Under the pieces are notes generated by a model. The model did no database searches. It was not told the origin of the DNA and worked only from the letters and a program-made list of their open reading frames with translations. Made by a program: the position numbers and the translations under genes. Below are positions 10,726-22,606 of a stretch of 64,000 nt of DNA, piece by piece; position 1 is the first letter of the stretch, and each line of letters begins with the position of its first letter. The stretch comes from Epiperipatus broadwayi (taxonomy: Eukaryota > Onychophora > Udeonychophora > Euonychophora > Peripatidae), in the NCBI GenBank assembly GCA_028023455.1, contig JAQFVV010000185.1:1129239-1193238 (forward strand). The letters are read 5' to 3'.

Positions 10726-12062
10726 TGTGACAGTCAGATTATGTATGCTGGTTTAACCTAGTTCGAATCCTAAGCGAAAGTACCTCGAAGCCACCCATAC
10801 GCGAGATATTAAATCAAGAATACTATAACCTCTGCCCTATTTCGCCTATTCTCGAGGCTAATTTACGAACCAACAACACCATCTGAGCCACACATAAATT
10901 ATTTTTCAACCGGCCACAAAGCTTAGCAACAGCGGTAGAGACATGGACGGGAAATCCTAAGGAGCTAAATAGTTAAATGTGCAAAAGTACTAAGAAATAT
11001 GTGTTTTGCGTTATGCGTGCCTGGATCATTGAAAAGTAAAATAAAGCATTTATAACAAATTTAGCAAAAGTCAAGCTTGTTAGTTAAATAATAGATCTTT
11101 AATTAATGACTTTAAAATAGGAATAATGATTTAATGGCCTCCGCTATTCCCCTAAATTAATGAAACAAACTAATTAGACAATAAAAACAGATTAATAGGT
11201 TTGCGGTCTAAATCTTTTCTTCCCAATTTTATTAAAAATTGTCAACTCGATCTTCTCGATAAAGTACGATAACAAAAAAGAATCTTTCGCCAAGCAATTC
11301 TAATTGCTTTGCGCTAAAAACAGTGTTTAAAAATTATTTAAAACGTATATAGCTAAATCAGATATACGTGATAAGCTAATGGCGGACAAAAGAGGCGTTA
11401 TCAAAGAGATCAAGTTGGCACACAAAAGAAACTGACTCGTATTTAATTAACAAACATAAATAAAATTGGAAAGAGATTTTAAATGAACAAAAATTAACTA
11501 TTAAACTTAACCGCAATGGAATACTAAATATTTACACTGGTTAGTAAGGAAGAATAGCGAAGGGAAAAAGGTTACATATAGATAGATGATCACACAATAT
11601 ATATATTTAAGGTTAGTCTAATAAAAATGGTTACATAGCAAATACATATCAATTCACTGAAGCAATTAAAAAAAAATGAACAAAAGGTAGCATAAGAAAT
11701 AGTTCAATAGAGGAGATACGATTACCGTCCTTTTTCCTTGGTCATGTTCCCTACGGCGTTCGTGGCTTGATCCGACCGTCGAGATGTAGTTGTCCGGACA
11801 ATGAAAATATGTAGTATGGTTTCACGAAAAGTTCTCCAGACACGGCACAGAGTTCAGATGACTATTGAGTGGATATTAAGGCATTTTGAATGGTATTCCG
11901 GAACCTCGGCGATAGGCAAAGCTATTTATTTGCCTAGCCGAGCATAGTAGAATCTATCAAACTTATATGATTTTTAGCTTGAGCAGGTTCAAACTTCTTC
12001 ATGATTTGTAGACAACAGTTGTAGACTTTTGGGAATAAAATCACGAACAAAATCTGACAGAG

Positions 12063-12185
12063 TTCTCCTAAGAGAAATCTGAATGCACCTTGCAATAGCA
12101 AAATCTGAATCAATCTTGCAATAGCAAACTCTGAAAGAATCACCTTCACAAGGAAAATCAGAATCAACTGAATCCTTCAAAAGGA
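12063..12185 (-). repeat. Tandem hairpin array in the right LTR
   Basis: It is the same as the array in the left LTR. As the 5' LTR copy it would lie in the leader of the genomic RNA. Confidence 0.7.
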
Positions 12186-12220
12186 AAAATCTGAATAATC
12201 AATCTTTTGTTCTCCCTTCT

Positions 12221-12227
12221 ATTTATA
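12221..12227 (-). promoter_or_regulatory. TATA box of the right (5') LTR
   Basis: GGGTATAAATAGAAGG on the minus strand should be the active promoter of the element, since this is its 5' LTR. Confidence 0.7.
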
Positions 12228-12827
12228 CCCTCTCTGTCAGCTACCTTCTATTGTTTGTATGATCTGAGATCTTGATAAGCCTCCCCATGCTCCTTTGTTT
12301 CAAAGCAACACTTTCTAAAAATAACTTTAACTTTTTTACTCTAACTTTCTTACTTCAAAGTTTGAATTCTCTTAATTAAAAAGAAAGAAAGAGAAGGCCA
12401 TCTTTAATTACACTTGAATGGCTCACTAATTAAAACTATACATTCTTTTAGAAAATGTTGGCAGGCTTATCTCAAAATCAAATCATACTAAATATTTTAA
12501 CAAAATTTTAACAACAATATATTATTATTTTTTTATAGTAGAATAAGCATTTTATTTCAGCAGAATTTTGCATTAACTCATATATATATATACGCTAGAT
12601 GTATATATATATGTTTGACTAATAGGTTAAGCAATTTTTATTAATAGAATGAAATTTATTTAAAACAAAATATTTAAATGTAATACACGTTTAATAAGCA
12701 TAATTATTTTTAACTCTAATGCAAAACCCTGCTGATATTGGACTATAAACTTAATTTAGGTCTACAATATTAATCAAGTTTATAGGAAGATGTGAAGCAT
12801 GGATTGGACTTCAGATCCATTGCTTCA

Positions 12828-14019
12828 ATATATATATATATATATATATATTTCATGTATATATTTGAGATCCGTGCCTAAATTATAAAATTTAATGTTT
12901 CAATAACTTGTTTTAAAATTATTATTAATTCTTTTTATTAATTATTAGTTTTTTTATTAAAGTATTGTAGATGCAGCTCAAATATATATGTAGGAGCAAA
13001 ACTTACTAACAAAATATTGATGTTTTTAAATATTTATTATATGTCATTTTTAGCTTTTTCTTTTTAAATTGCTTGTTTTTCTATTAAACTGTATATTTTT
13101 TTATAAAATTCAATATGGAAGATGTGAGTGTAGTTAATTGTCTAAAACTAATTAAAGGAATTGGAAGCACTATTGTTTTAATCTGGGGTAGGTATTTTTA
13201 ATTAAAGTTTTACTTAAAAAGGGATTAAGATTAAAAATACTTTTGTATCAACATGTCAAATCTATTTCTAATCTGGAAATAAATTTGAATTTATTTTGGA
13301 TGTTATCTAACAATTGCATCTTTCAAAAACAACTGATAAAAGAAAAAGTATAAAATGACTGAATTTTGGAGAACAGATTAGATTAGCTACTCTAGTGAAA
13401 ATGTATTACACATTGCTTGAAACTTAAATAATGCAGCAGTAGATCCATCACTTCTAGACCCTTTTGGGGTTGTCATTTTTCGCAGCCATATGATCTTGCT
13501 GCCCAAGAGTGAAAAGCCCAACCTAAGAACTTCATTGTGCTAATAGAAGCTTGCTGCCACAGGAAAACTTACAATATTTTAAATTGAACTATTAAAACAG
13601 CAAGGTAAATTATTTCAAACTGCCACCATTGAAACTAAATCTAGCTTGCCTAATTAATCTCAAATTCTACTATCAAGTTTTCTCATGTATTCTTTAACTT
13701 TGCCTTTTTTTTGTTTTAAATATATATGTAAATTGCTTTTCAATAATTTCTATAAATTTAATCCTATCTCATATGCTTTAACTTCTTTTTAATTTTGGTG
13801 CGGTCATTTATTTATATATATTTATTATTTGATTTATATATCTGATTGCTTATTAATATGTCAATCAAAAACAATCTGATGAATTGAATTTTCTAAAAAT
13901 CCTTTCTTCTTTTTAAGTAAGCCTTCATGAATCAAGTTTATTAACGTCCTCTTAAAATATAATGTATTGTTAATTAATACACTCGCCAGATTGTTTTACA
14001 AGCCAACATTCTATTTATG

Positions 14020-14023
<4 letters not shown>
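12828..14023. other. Flanking TA tract and AT-rich non-coding DNA
   Basis: A (TA)n tract at 12828-12851 abuts the LTR. Beyond it nothing coding is visible. The more GC-rich stretch at 13430-13570 shows no open frame or repeat partner in the window. Confidence 0.55.

Positions 14024-14082
<59 letters not shown>
14024..14082. repeat. (TA)n-(TG)n compound microsatellite
   Basis: About 19 TA repeats are followed by about 10 TG repeats. Confidence 0.95.
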
Positions 14083-14564
14083 TTAACTCTGGATTTTCTA
14101 CCAGGGAAAATTCAGAACTCAAGCTAATTAATGCTCTGAAACATTTATTTTATAATTATTCATTAAATTCTGAAAGGGTGACTTATAATTTGTTTTCTAT
14201 ATAACTGCTAATCTTACTTCATTTTTCATACACTTAAAATTTCAAATCTTGTATTTAAATATTTCAGTGATTGTAAAATCAACGAAGATGGGATTGTTTT
14301 ATTTTAAATAGCAGAAAAGGGATGGGGGGAAATCTTAATGTTTCTTTTACTAGGTAAAATCTTAATGTATATTTTATTAAATGAAATATTCTCTCTCTAT
14401 ATATATTATAATTGCATGGTGTATTATAGTATTCAAACAAGGGTCATTTATTTTTAAAGCAGTAAAACTTTTCAAGGTTGTTAGTGACATTTATCATTCG
14501 TACTGTGTTCCTGACATATAGCCGATCTTTGTGATTATATATATGTGCTTCTTAATCTGGGGGT

Positions 14565-14850
14565 TACGACAAGTTCGAACCCATAGATTTCTTCTCATTC
14601 CATAGATAGTTGAGCTATCTGGAACCACATTTATTCCATATCAAATGCCTCTGGCAGTGATCCCGTAAGTTTGGCACACGCTATGCATATACACTTCATA
14701 GATAAGAGGCTTCTCGCATCGGTTATACCAGCAAAAGTCTGGGCCACACCATGCCTATCCACTTTTTTCTAAGCACTACCCAAGAAGGGGGTGTGAGATT
14801 TCGTTTTTCATCCAGAAGCATGACCTTTTCCACTTAGTTATTTTAGGCTA
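14565..14850. repeat. Possible tRNA-derived SINE remnant
   Basis: On the minus strand an A-box-like TAGCTCAACTATC lies about 37 nt before a B-box-like GGTTCGAACTT. A better B-box match (GTTCGAACCC) reads on the plus strand, because the core is palindromic. To the right, two related blocks ('cacacgctatgcatatacactt' type near 14675, 'cacaccatgcctatccactt' near 14744) suggest a duplicated body. Orientation is unclear. Confidence 0.3.
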
Positions 14851-15179
14851 TTATGTCAGCTCCGCAAACTTCTTCATATTATTATTATTTCTTTTGCTTC
14901 ATGGCCCAGTTTTAATGCTCTAATATTAAACTTAAGCTTTGCTTAAAAGATATATATATATAAATGCCAATTACTTCTATTTTATTAATTAAGTTTATTT
15001 CAATCATATAGAATCTTACCTTCATAATTTATATATCTATATTTAAGAGTATCTATATGCCTTGGGGAAAATAAAGCGTTCGTACTTACTATTGTTAAAA
15101 TAATTTTTCATTAAATATTTTGTCATAAGTTTAAATATAATCAAATATTTTCAAATGTATTTTATGTATTTTCACGACC

Positions 15180-15350
15180 ATAATGGCAGGAAAATAGTTT
15201 GTATTTATATCTGTAATGAATCTCAGAATGCTCCCCTAATATATGTTAGTCACCACATTTCTGAACCGTAAATCAAAGCGTTAATAGCAATTTTGTGTAA
15301 CTTCTTTCTAATACTGATTGGCATTTTAATATTGGACCCAACAAAGATGT
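15180..15350 (-). pseudogene. Fragment of a different LINE reverse transcriptase C-terminus
   Basis: The minus strand encodes KMPISIRKKLHKI and ALIYGSEMW in one frame, followed by a stop and then a SILRFI-type stretch. This matches the post-RT region of RTE-like elements, where '..RKK(I/L)....AL.YGSE.W' precedes an 'RMLRW' segment. The wording differs from the RTE copies elsewhere in the window (KRKVFNKCVLPVLTYGSETW), so it is probably a second LINE family. It is only a remnant. Confidence 0.5.
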
Positions 15351-15830
15351 GTGTTTATTTATAATATATCATTTAGCTAATAAAGAGCATATGAGAAATA
15401 ATAGTGTGAATGACACTATGTAATCATCTACTGCTTGCTCATTCACGCACATACTAATGTAATTTATTTATAAATGTATAATAATTTGTCAGTATATTAA
15501 AATATATTTTATTGTCTAACTTATTTGAATAGTTCAAATTCCTTTTTCCTCCACTTCCACATATTACAGCCATGCTTATATATCTTTTAGTTTAGTCATA
15601 GTAATAGATGTCTCATTGTTTTGCTCAGCTTTGCTTGTCAGCCAGATTAAGATTAATTCTCATGGGCCATCACTCTTATGTTATCCATTAGGTGTTTGAT
15701 CTGGGGCTTAGAGAGTGGGTTCGAATTCAGGTTGGTCCCTGACCTAAATCTTGGGCGTGATTGGGTTTGAAGTACATTTTGTGAGTTCCAGCTCATGTTA
15801 GATGGATAAATATGTTTTAACCAGTACAAA

Positions 15831-15833
<3 letters not shown>

Positions 15834-15893
<60 letters not shown>
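15834..15893. repeat. (TA)n microsatellite
   Basis: About 30 uninterrupted TA repeats. The region 15894-16837 beyond it is AT-rich with no supported gene; a C10 homopolymer lies near 16262. Confidence 0.95.
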
Positions 15894-15895
<2 letters not shown>

Positions 15896-16837
15896 CTAGA
15901 AATAAAATAAATGAAAGTTTGAAGCTGATAAAAAGGCTAATATTGATAAAGTCATTGCTGAATTGATAGATAAAGGTTACAACAAATAATTATTGTTATT
16001 CATATTAAATACTTTATATAAATTTAATATGATAAAAAATAAAATATCTGATAATAAACCTTGGATGATCTTTTCTTAATATACATTCCGTTCAACTCAA
16101 ATGAAGAAATTATGTAAAAAAGATTATAAGTTTTTGATCATGAGCTACATTAAAGCAATTTATCAATAATAGCAAATATAAAATTGATCCCAGATTTATC
16201 AAAAGCCAAATTGCACTTATTTCCCCTATCCTGAATAGAAAATGAGCATAAATGTAAAGATACCCCCCCCCATTTATATGTATTGAAATGAACAATGTCT
16301 TATCTATTTTAGAACTAGATTTGTAATCTTACATATGATGGAGAGCTGATTAACAGTAATTGTGAGGCTGAGTAACAAAAAGTAGTACTGTAATTCTTTA
16401 TAAAGTCAATATTAAAAACAACATTTCAAAATAATTTTTTAGAAATAATAATATGATAGGTTAATTATTATTAAAATATAAAGAGTTAAAAAATTAAGGT
16501 TGATTTTAATTTTAAGATTGACAATTTGCTAATTACAAGTCGAAAAAAATTGCATTCAAAATAGTAAATTTAAATGCTTATTGAAAAAATAAAAAAAAAT
16601 ATTTTTTTAAAGATACTATGTATGTGAATACCAACTAGTTTAAATAAAGTTATAGATAAGAATGGCCACATTATACTTAATTATATAGTCTTTGCAGAAT
16701 ATTTAAATAAAATATATTTATTCAGTAATATACTAATATTTCAGCACCTCTTTCACATTTTTTACTTACTCAGTGTCTTATTATTATTTTGACAGTTCTG
16801 GATATCTTTTTTTTAAAAAAGTCAATTAACAAATATG

Positions 16838-16932
<95 letters not shown>
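16838..16932. repeat. (TA)n microsatellite, long
   Basis: About 47 TA repeats. Reading frames through it encode only alternating Tyr-Ile and are artefacts. Confidence 0.95.
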
Positions 16933-16935
<3 letters not shown>

Positions 16936-16979
16936 CCATAATGCAACAACAATGATTTGATGGCATAATGATACTAAGA

Positions 16980-17140
16980 TGATTCATCGATAGAAGGATG
17001 TATGATAGGGTGATTCCATATCTCCCAAAATATTTGAAACAGCTTTACTAAGAATATATTATGAATTAAAATAACTAAGAGGGTAAAAGTAAATGGAAAT
17101 AAATAAGTAATCTATATTTGGCAGATACTGTGGTTGTTTT
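16980..17140 (+). pseudogene. RTE reverse-transcriptase fragment
   Basis: The DNA aligns with the part of RTE ORF2 covering the 'RQGDSISP' motif through to the FADD active-site region (compare 58180-58340). 'agggtgattccatatctcccaaaa' near 17007 and 'tttggcagatactgtggttgtttt' near 17118 are the landmarks. It is truncated at both ends and abuts the 5' end of the next RTE copy. Confidence 0.65.
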
Positions 17141-20100
17141 TTAAATTATGTTTCAGAGCTTAGTTTGCTGTTAACTGAAATGAGACTCTTTGGTTTTTCT
17201 TTGAGTTTTAATGAACTAAACAGAGCAAATTTCTAATAGCAGAGTTATATATTTTGTTGTTGCAGATCTTATTACTATATGGGTATTTATACAGTATATA
17301 AACTTGAATTATTTGTTCCCAGCATGCATTAGCCAATTTGATAATTTACTGCCTTTTAACTTCTAAATTTCAGATCAAGAAAGAACATGTTTTTTCTTCT
17401 CTGTTGCCAGATGAGTTCTTAAACTTAAATATCAATTGAGTTTTCTTGAACAAGTATATGAATCAACTTTTTAAAATAGATATTTACAACTGTGGCAGAC
17501 AAAAATAAATCATGGCTCTTATTTTCATAGACTGTAAAGTCACCATCCAAAGCCATAATTGATGGTCAAAGGAAGAGGGTTCAAAAAATCTTCTGATTGT
17601 GGTCTCATGTTATTATTTGATAACCCTTTATTTAGCTACAATTGCAGATCACTTTCAAGTGAAGGAAGATTGCAAGATTTGGAATAAAAACTGGGTAACA
17701 TTAAATGGGACATTATTGTATATTGTGAAAGTTCAAAGAAAAGGTAATGATACAATTGATTTAAAAAAATAAATGTGTACTGTTTTAGAACAGTACAAAC
17801 ATTGAAAGTACAAGTGAATTTAAGATTCATTATAAATAAAAAGTAAAAAAACAACATTGTAAATATTGATGGTGGATTAGACAGAAGGGCTAAAAATAGT
17901 TAGTCAACTTAATGGTAGATATCAAATGCAGATAATTGAGGCTTGTGCCCTAAGAAGTAGATAATTTTTATGTATTTGTAAAAAAGGCTTTTGATCAGTC
18001 AAAACAATATTTTTACTTTGTCATAGGATATTTCAACAGTAGAATTCATAAACAATTGAAAGGTGAAAGTGATATAAGTAAATTTGGCTATGGTGATAAA
18101 AACAAGAGGATATAGACTTATGGAGTTTGAATAAAAAGCAAAACTTTATAATATGAATTTTTTGTTTTCAGAAAGATGTTAAAACGATATGGACATGATA
18201 GCATCCAAATGAAGGCACACAAGAGTTTAGTTATATTTTAACAATCAGAAAATATATATTTCAAGATTGCAATGTTTTTAATAAATTTAAAACATAAAAT
18301 GGTTATTGATTAGTGAGATCTTTGGTACATATTAACTTATTAATGCAAAACTAGAGAGTAAAAAAATATTAAGCAAAATAATATTCACAGTTGATATTTT
18401 TAATCTTCAGAAACATTCCAATGACTTCAAATTAGAACTTGCAAATCAATTTAAAAAATTAAAAAATTCTGAACAAATTCAGATTTGAATGAAATCAATA
18501 GGAAGATAACTGATACACTTTTAAAAACTGCAATGGAGATATGTGGTACAATAAAGCAACAATTTAATAATAAAATTTTTATTGATATAAGAATTTATCA
18601 AGAAAACAAGAAATGTGAAATTATATAAAAATGCTGTATTAAGAAGGATTGAATATCTAGAAATTTGTAAGTTCATGTCAAAAAGAGTTAATAACAATAT
18701 AAGAAAATATAATTATGAATTAGCAAGGAAATATAGCTACTAAAGAGAAGAAAAGTCTCAAAATCTATTGGTAGGAAACATTTCTGTAGTAAATGAAACT
18801 ATTACTAAAATATATATAGCAAAATGAAATGTGTATTTGAGTTCTATCAATAATTATGTAGCAAAAAGGACACTTAAAAATATCTCCTAAATTGCCCAGA
18901 ATTTTTAATAAAGAAGTGAGACATGTAATTAAATCTAAGAAGGGAAAGCTCTAGGATATTGATGGAATTATGCTTAATATCTTAAAAGAACCCTGTGAAG
19001 AAACATATATTTTTTAGCAAAGTTGTATATCAAATGTCTAAATGACAATGGTATACCAGATGATTGGAAGAAATGAAGTATTAATATTTTAAAAAGGTGA
19101 TAAACAAGATATTAAAAATTACAGATCTATCATTCTTTTATCAGTTCTATAGAAAATTTGTACAGTTCATTTATAGTGAACTTTGGATTTTAATCAACCA
19201 AAAAAAACAAACTTGATTTTAAAGTCGTTTTAGTATAGTGGGATCATATCCAAGTATTAGGAAGAGTTGTACAAAGGAATAATAAATATGAATTATTATA
19301 CTTTGGATTTGTAAATTATAAAAAGCAATTTGATTTTATACACATTTCTTCAGTGATTAAAACATTGGAACATCAAGATATAGACCTAGAATGTTGTCAT
19401 ATTTTGAAGAATATTTATAAAACTTCAACAGCAACAATTAGCTTACATAATAATACAAAAATATTAAAATTGAGAAGGGTGTATGACAGGGTGAATCCAT
19501 ATCTCCAAAACATTTACAGCAGTTTTGTAAGAAATATTTTGTGGATTAAAATTGAAAGCTAAGAAAATAGAAGTAAATGGAAATTATTTAAGTCATCTCG
19601 ATTTTGCAGATGATATAATTGTTTTTGGGAATAATGCTTTAGACCTTCAGGAAATGTTATAAAAACTATCAGAAGTAAGTAAGAAAGTAGGATTAAAGGT
19701 AAATGTTTAAAAGACTAAAGTAAAAAAAATAAAATTTGACAATGATGAGGTGGAAAAAGTTAACAATTATAAATATTTTATCAGATTATTCTACAATGGA
19801 AACTTAATGGATAAAATTAATCATAGAATTAAACTCAGTTTGAGCACTTTTTGTAATTTTAATATTAAAATAAAATATACCTATGTCTTTGAAAAAAAGG
19901 TTTTTATTAAATATGTTTAACAAGATCTTACTTATGGACACTAAAATGGACAGCAATGTAGAGTCTTCAACCTAGACAATAAACAATGGAGAGATGTATA
20001 TTACAGCAAAATAGATCAAAATGAATCATGGTTTATAGAAGAAATAGGTGTTACTGATATCACTGGAAAAACCAAGAAACTGAATTGGAGTTGACCTGGA

Positions 20101-20325
20101 CACATTGCTTTACGGGATTATAATAGATAGAGAGTTAAAATATTAAACTAGTTTCCAAGAAAGTGTAACAAATCTAGAATGATACCACATGTGAGTTTGA
20201 TGTATGAAATAAAGAAGTGAGCTGTGGTGATGTGAATAAAAGAACCTAGGTATCACAAAACCTGTATTAGATTTGAAAAGATCTTCATACTGCACTGGAT
20301 CAATAAAAATTGAAAAATGAGAACT
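17141..20325 (+). mobile_element. RTE-clade LINE, old eroded copy
   Basis: This copy is collinear with the better copy at 55786-59073, from 5' UTR ('ctgttaactgaaatgagactc' near 17170) through endonuclease, reverse transcriptase and tail. Every domain is broken by many stops and indels. Short recognisable pieces remain, such as a 69-codon frame at 19353-19562 spanning the region between RT motifs A and B. The tail has lost the TGATGA repeats seen in younger copies. It is the most diverged full-length copy in the window. Confidence 0.8.
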
Positions 20326-20711
20326 GAATCTTTTATGGGAACATGCAAATAATATTTATATCTATTTCCTGCTCAACGTCAAGCTATTAATTAAATAACG
20401 GTATGTTTGGATAAGCTAATCATCAACCGCAAACCATTATTGATGAAAGTTATGTATGTATTGATCCTGGAATCATCTTATTTACATCAAACCTTCGCTT
20501 TTACATGTAATAAACTCAACTAAGAAAATATTTTTAGATAACATTTGATATGAACATATAAAATTTTCTGTAATATCTCTTGATAACTTATTAGCAAAAA
20601 AAACATTGCATTTATTCACATAAAAATTAATATTGTATACATATACACTTGCAATATTAAGGTGTCCGCACAAATGTAACATTTTTTTTACAATTAAGCC
20701 TATAAATAATA
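20326..20711. other. AT-rich spacer between LINE copies
   Basis: No supported gene. The 78-codon minus-strand frame at 20482-20718 has no recognisable features. Confidence 0.5.
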
Positions 20712-21785
20712 TCATCAACCATTATCAAGCCATTGCAGAAAGAAATTATCTCCAAGTTCAATCTACCTTCTCTGATCTTTAGCATCCCTTCTCCACATTA
20801 TCCCCACAATGTTTTTTTTTCAATCATCCATCTTACATGTGGTCTCTTTCTGGTTCTTTTACAATCTCTTTGAATCCAGTTTAAGAATTCAATTGTCTAT
20901 CTATTATAATCTCTTCTAGCAATATGTCCAGCCCAACTCCACTGAAGTCTTTTAATTTTTTCAATGAGGTCAGTAACATTTGTTTGTTCTCTTATCCATA
21001 TATTGTATTTTTGATCTCTTCTTGTTACTCCTATTATGCATCTCTCCAAACTTCTTTGAGTTATCTGAAGTCTCTGTATTGCTCTTTTATTAAGTGTCCA
21101 TGCCTCAGATCCATAAGTAAAAGCTGATAAAACACATTTATTAAAAACCTTCCTTTCCAAACACATAGTCATATTTCCTTTTAGTATCAAGTTATTTCTA
21201 CTAAAAGCATGCCAACTAAGTTTAATTCTATGATTAATTTCATCCATCATGGTTCCAACTGCATTAATAATCTGACCAAGGTATTTGTAACTGTTAACTT
21301 TTTTTAACTCATCATAATCAATCTTTATTTTCATATTTTGAAAAAATCCATTAAACATTACTTTAGTCCTTTTAACATTTAATTTTACTCATACTTTCCT
21401 ACTTTCATCTGATAACTCTTGCAACATTTCCTGCAAATCTAAAGGTTATTTGCAAAAACAATTACATCATTTGCAAAATCTAAATGACTTAAATAATCTC
21501 CATTTATTTTCATTCCTTTAGCTTCCCATTTTAATCCACAAAATACTTTTTGCAGCACTGCAATAAAAGTTTTGGAGATATGGAGTCACCATATCTTACA
21601 CACTTCTCAATGTTAACTTTCCTAGTTTCATTATGTAATATAATTGTTTCTGTTGCATATATATATATGACAATATCCTGGATCAATACCTTGATGATAT
21701 ATTGTTTTAATCACTAAATAAATGTTTATAGAATCAAGTGTCTTTTCATAATCTACAAATCCAAAGCATAAATAATATACAGTTT
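20712..21785 (-). mobile_element. RTE-clade LINE, 5'-truncated inverted copy
   Basis: Its 3' end is at 20712, where the complement of 'caatggttgatgatg' begins, and it reads leftwards. It keeps sequence from RT motif A (the 'FVDYEK' region near 21760) to the end. A 153-codon open frame at 20897-21358 carries the post-RT region, including KLSWHAFSRNNLILKGN, TYGSEAWTLNKRAIQRLQ and WSWAGHIARRD. Truncation at the 5' end is typical of target-primed reverse transcription. It lies between two plus-strand copies of the same family. Confidence 0.85.
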
Positions 21786-22606
21786 TATTATCAAAACAAA
21801 TATTTTCCAACTACAAAATTATACATTTAATTAAAAAATATTTCTCTTCTGTTCAGAGTTGTTTTTTGTTTTGGTTTGAATTGAATTATAACATCATATT
21901 TACTAAAACATCTGACATTTTAATGAAAGTTTTTTTTTTACTTTGTTCTAGAATTTTTCTAGTGCAGGATGTAGGTTGCCAATCAAAATTCACCCTTATG
22001 GCATTTTCGATATATTTTTATTGTTAAAAATTTTAGTTACAGGTAATATAATAATTATTGAATGACAACCAAAATAATAATGAATAAATTGATTTATTCA
22101 TTCCCCCTTTTATATTCTATTTTCAATATTTTACAAAATTCTTCATCAACAACAACAACAAAAATAAAACTTTAAAAATACATATTGTGTAAATCTAATT
22201 AATTAAATAAGCTAAAACAAAAAATAATATATTTTCTTAGAATAAAAATACCTTTGAACAATGTTTTTATCGTTCTTTTTTATTCATTGCAGTTAATAAA
22301 ATATCTTTGTAAATAATCTATTTTTCTTTATATATATATATATATTTAATTAAAATGACAACTGCAAAACGTGTTACAAACAAGTTTTTTTTCTAAAAAC
22401 AAAACCAACACATTCAATTTTGGCACAATAACAATGAAACATATTTTTCTCTTACAATTCGGTTAACTAAATTAAATATTAAATTTAATCGCTAAATATT
22501 CTCAGTATAATTAATTTATTTTAAATTTTCTAATATTTTGTTTAACTTCTGTTCTATACGCTTTAAAAATATAACCATTTATTTTACTATATATATATAC
22601 TGCACT
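21786..22606. other. AT-rich spacer
   Basis: No gene or repeat is recognised apart from short TA tracts at 22330-22347 and 22591-22599, the latter at the start of the next LINE. Confidence 0.5.

Larger units (their letters stand above)
4816..12827 (-). mobile_element. Young, internally deleted LTR retrotransposon (Ty3/Gypsy-like)
   Basis: Two direct repeats of 2,102 bp (4816-6917 and 10726-12827) begin TGTGACAG and end TGCTTCA, so they have TG...CA termini. They flank 3,808 bp of internal DNA. The flanking ATAT on both sides fits a 4-bp target-site duplication, but the site is a (TA)n tract, so this cannot be proved. The minus-strand orientation follows from the TATA box, the short purine tract beside the left LTR and the ORF. 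The LTRs differ at only a few bases and by TA-tract length, which indicates a recent insertion. Protease, reverse transcriptase, RNase H and most of integrase are missing, so it is non-autonomous. Confidence 0.88.
10726..12827 (-). repeat. 5' LTR of the young element
   Basis: This right copy lies exactly 5,910 bp from the left one at its start and has the same length. It carries the same B-box-like site, hairpin array (12063-12185) and TATA box. The small reading frames at 11934-12180 duplicate those in the left LTR and are not convincing genes. Confidence 0.88.

Noticed and set aside
15700-15790. B-box-like GGGTTCGAATTC suggesting a SINE
   Set aside because: No convincing A-box at the right distance and no second copy in the window.
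16770-16952. Open frame of alternating Tyr-Ile
   Set aside because: It is a translation of the (TA)n microsatellite; the same applies to frames at 54393-54782 and 58859-59152.
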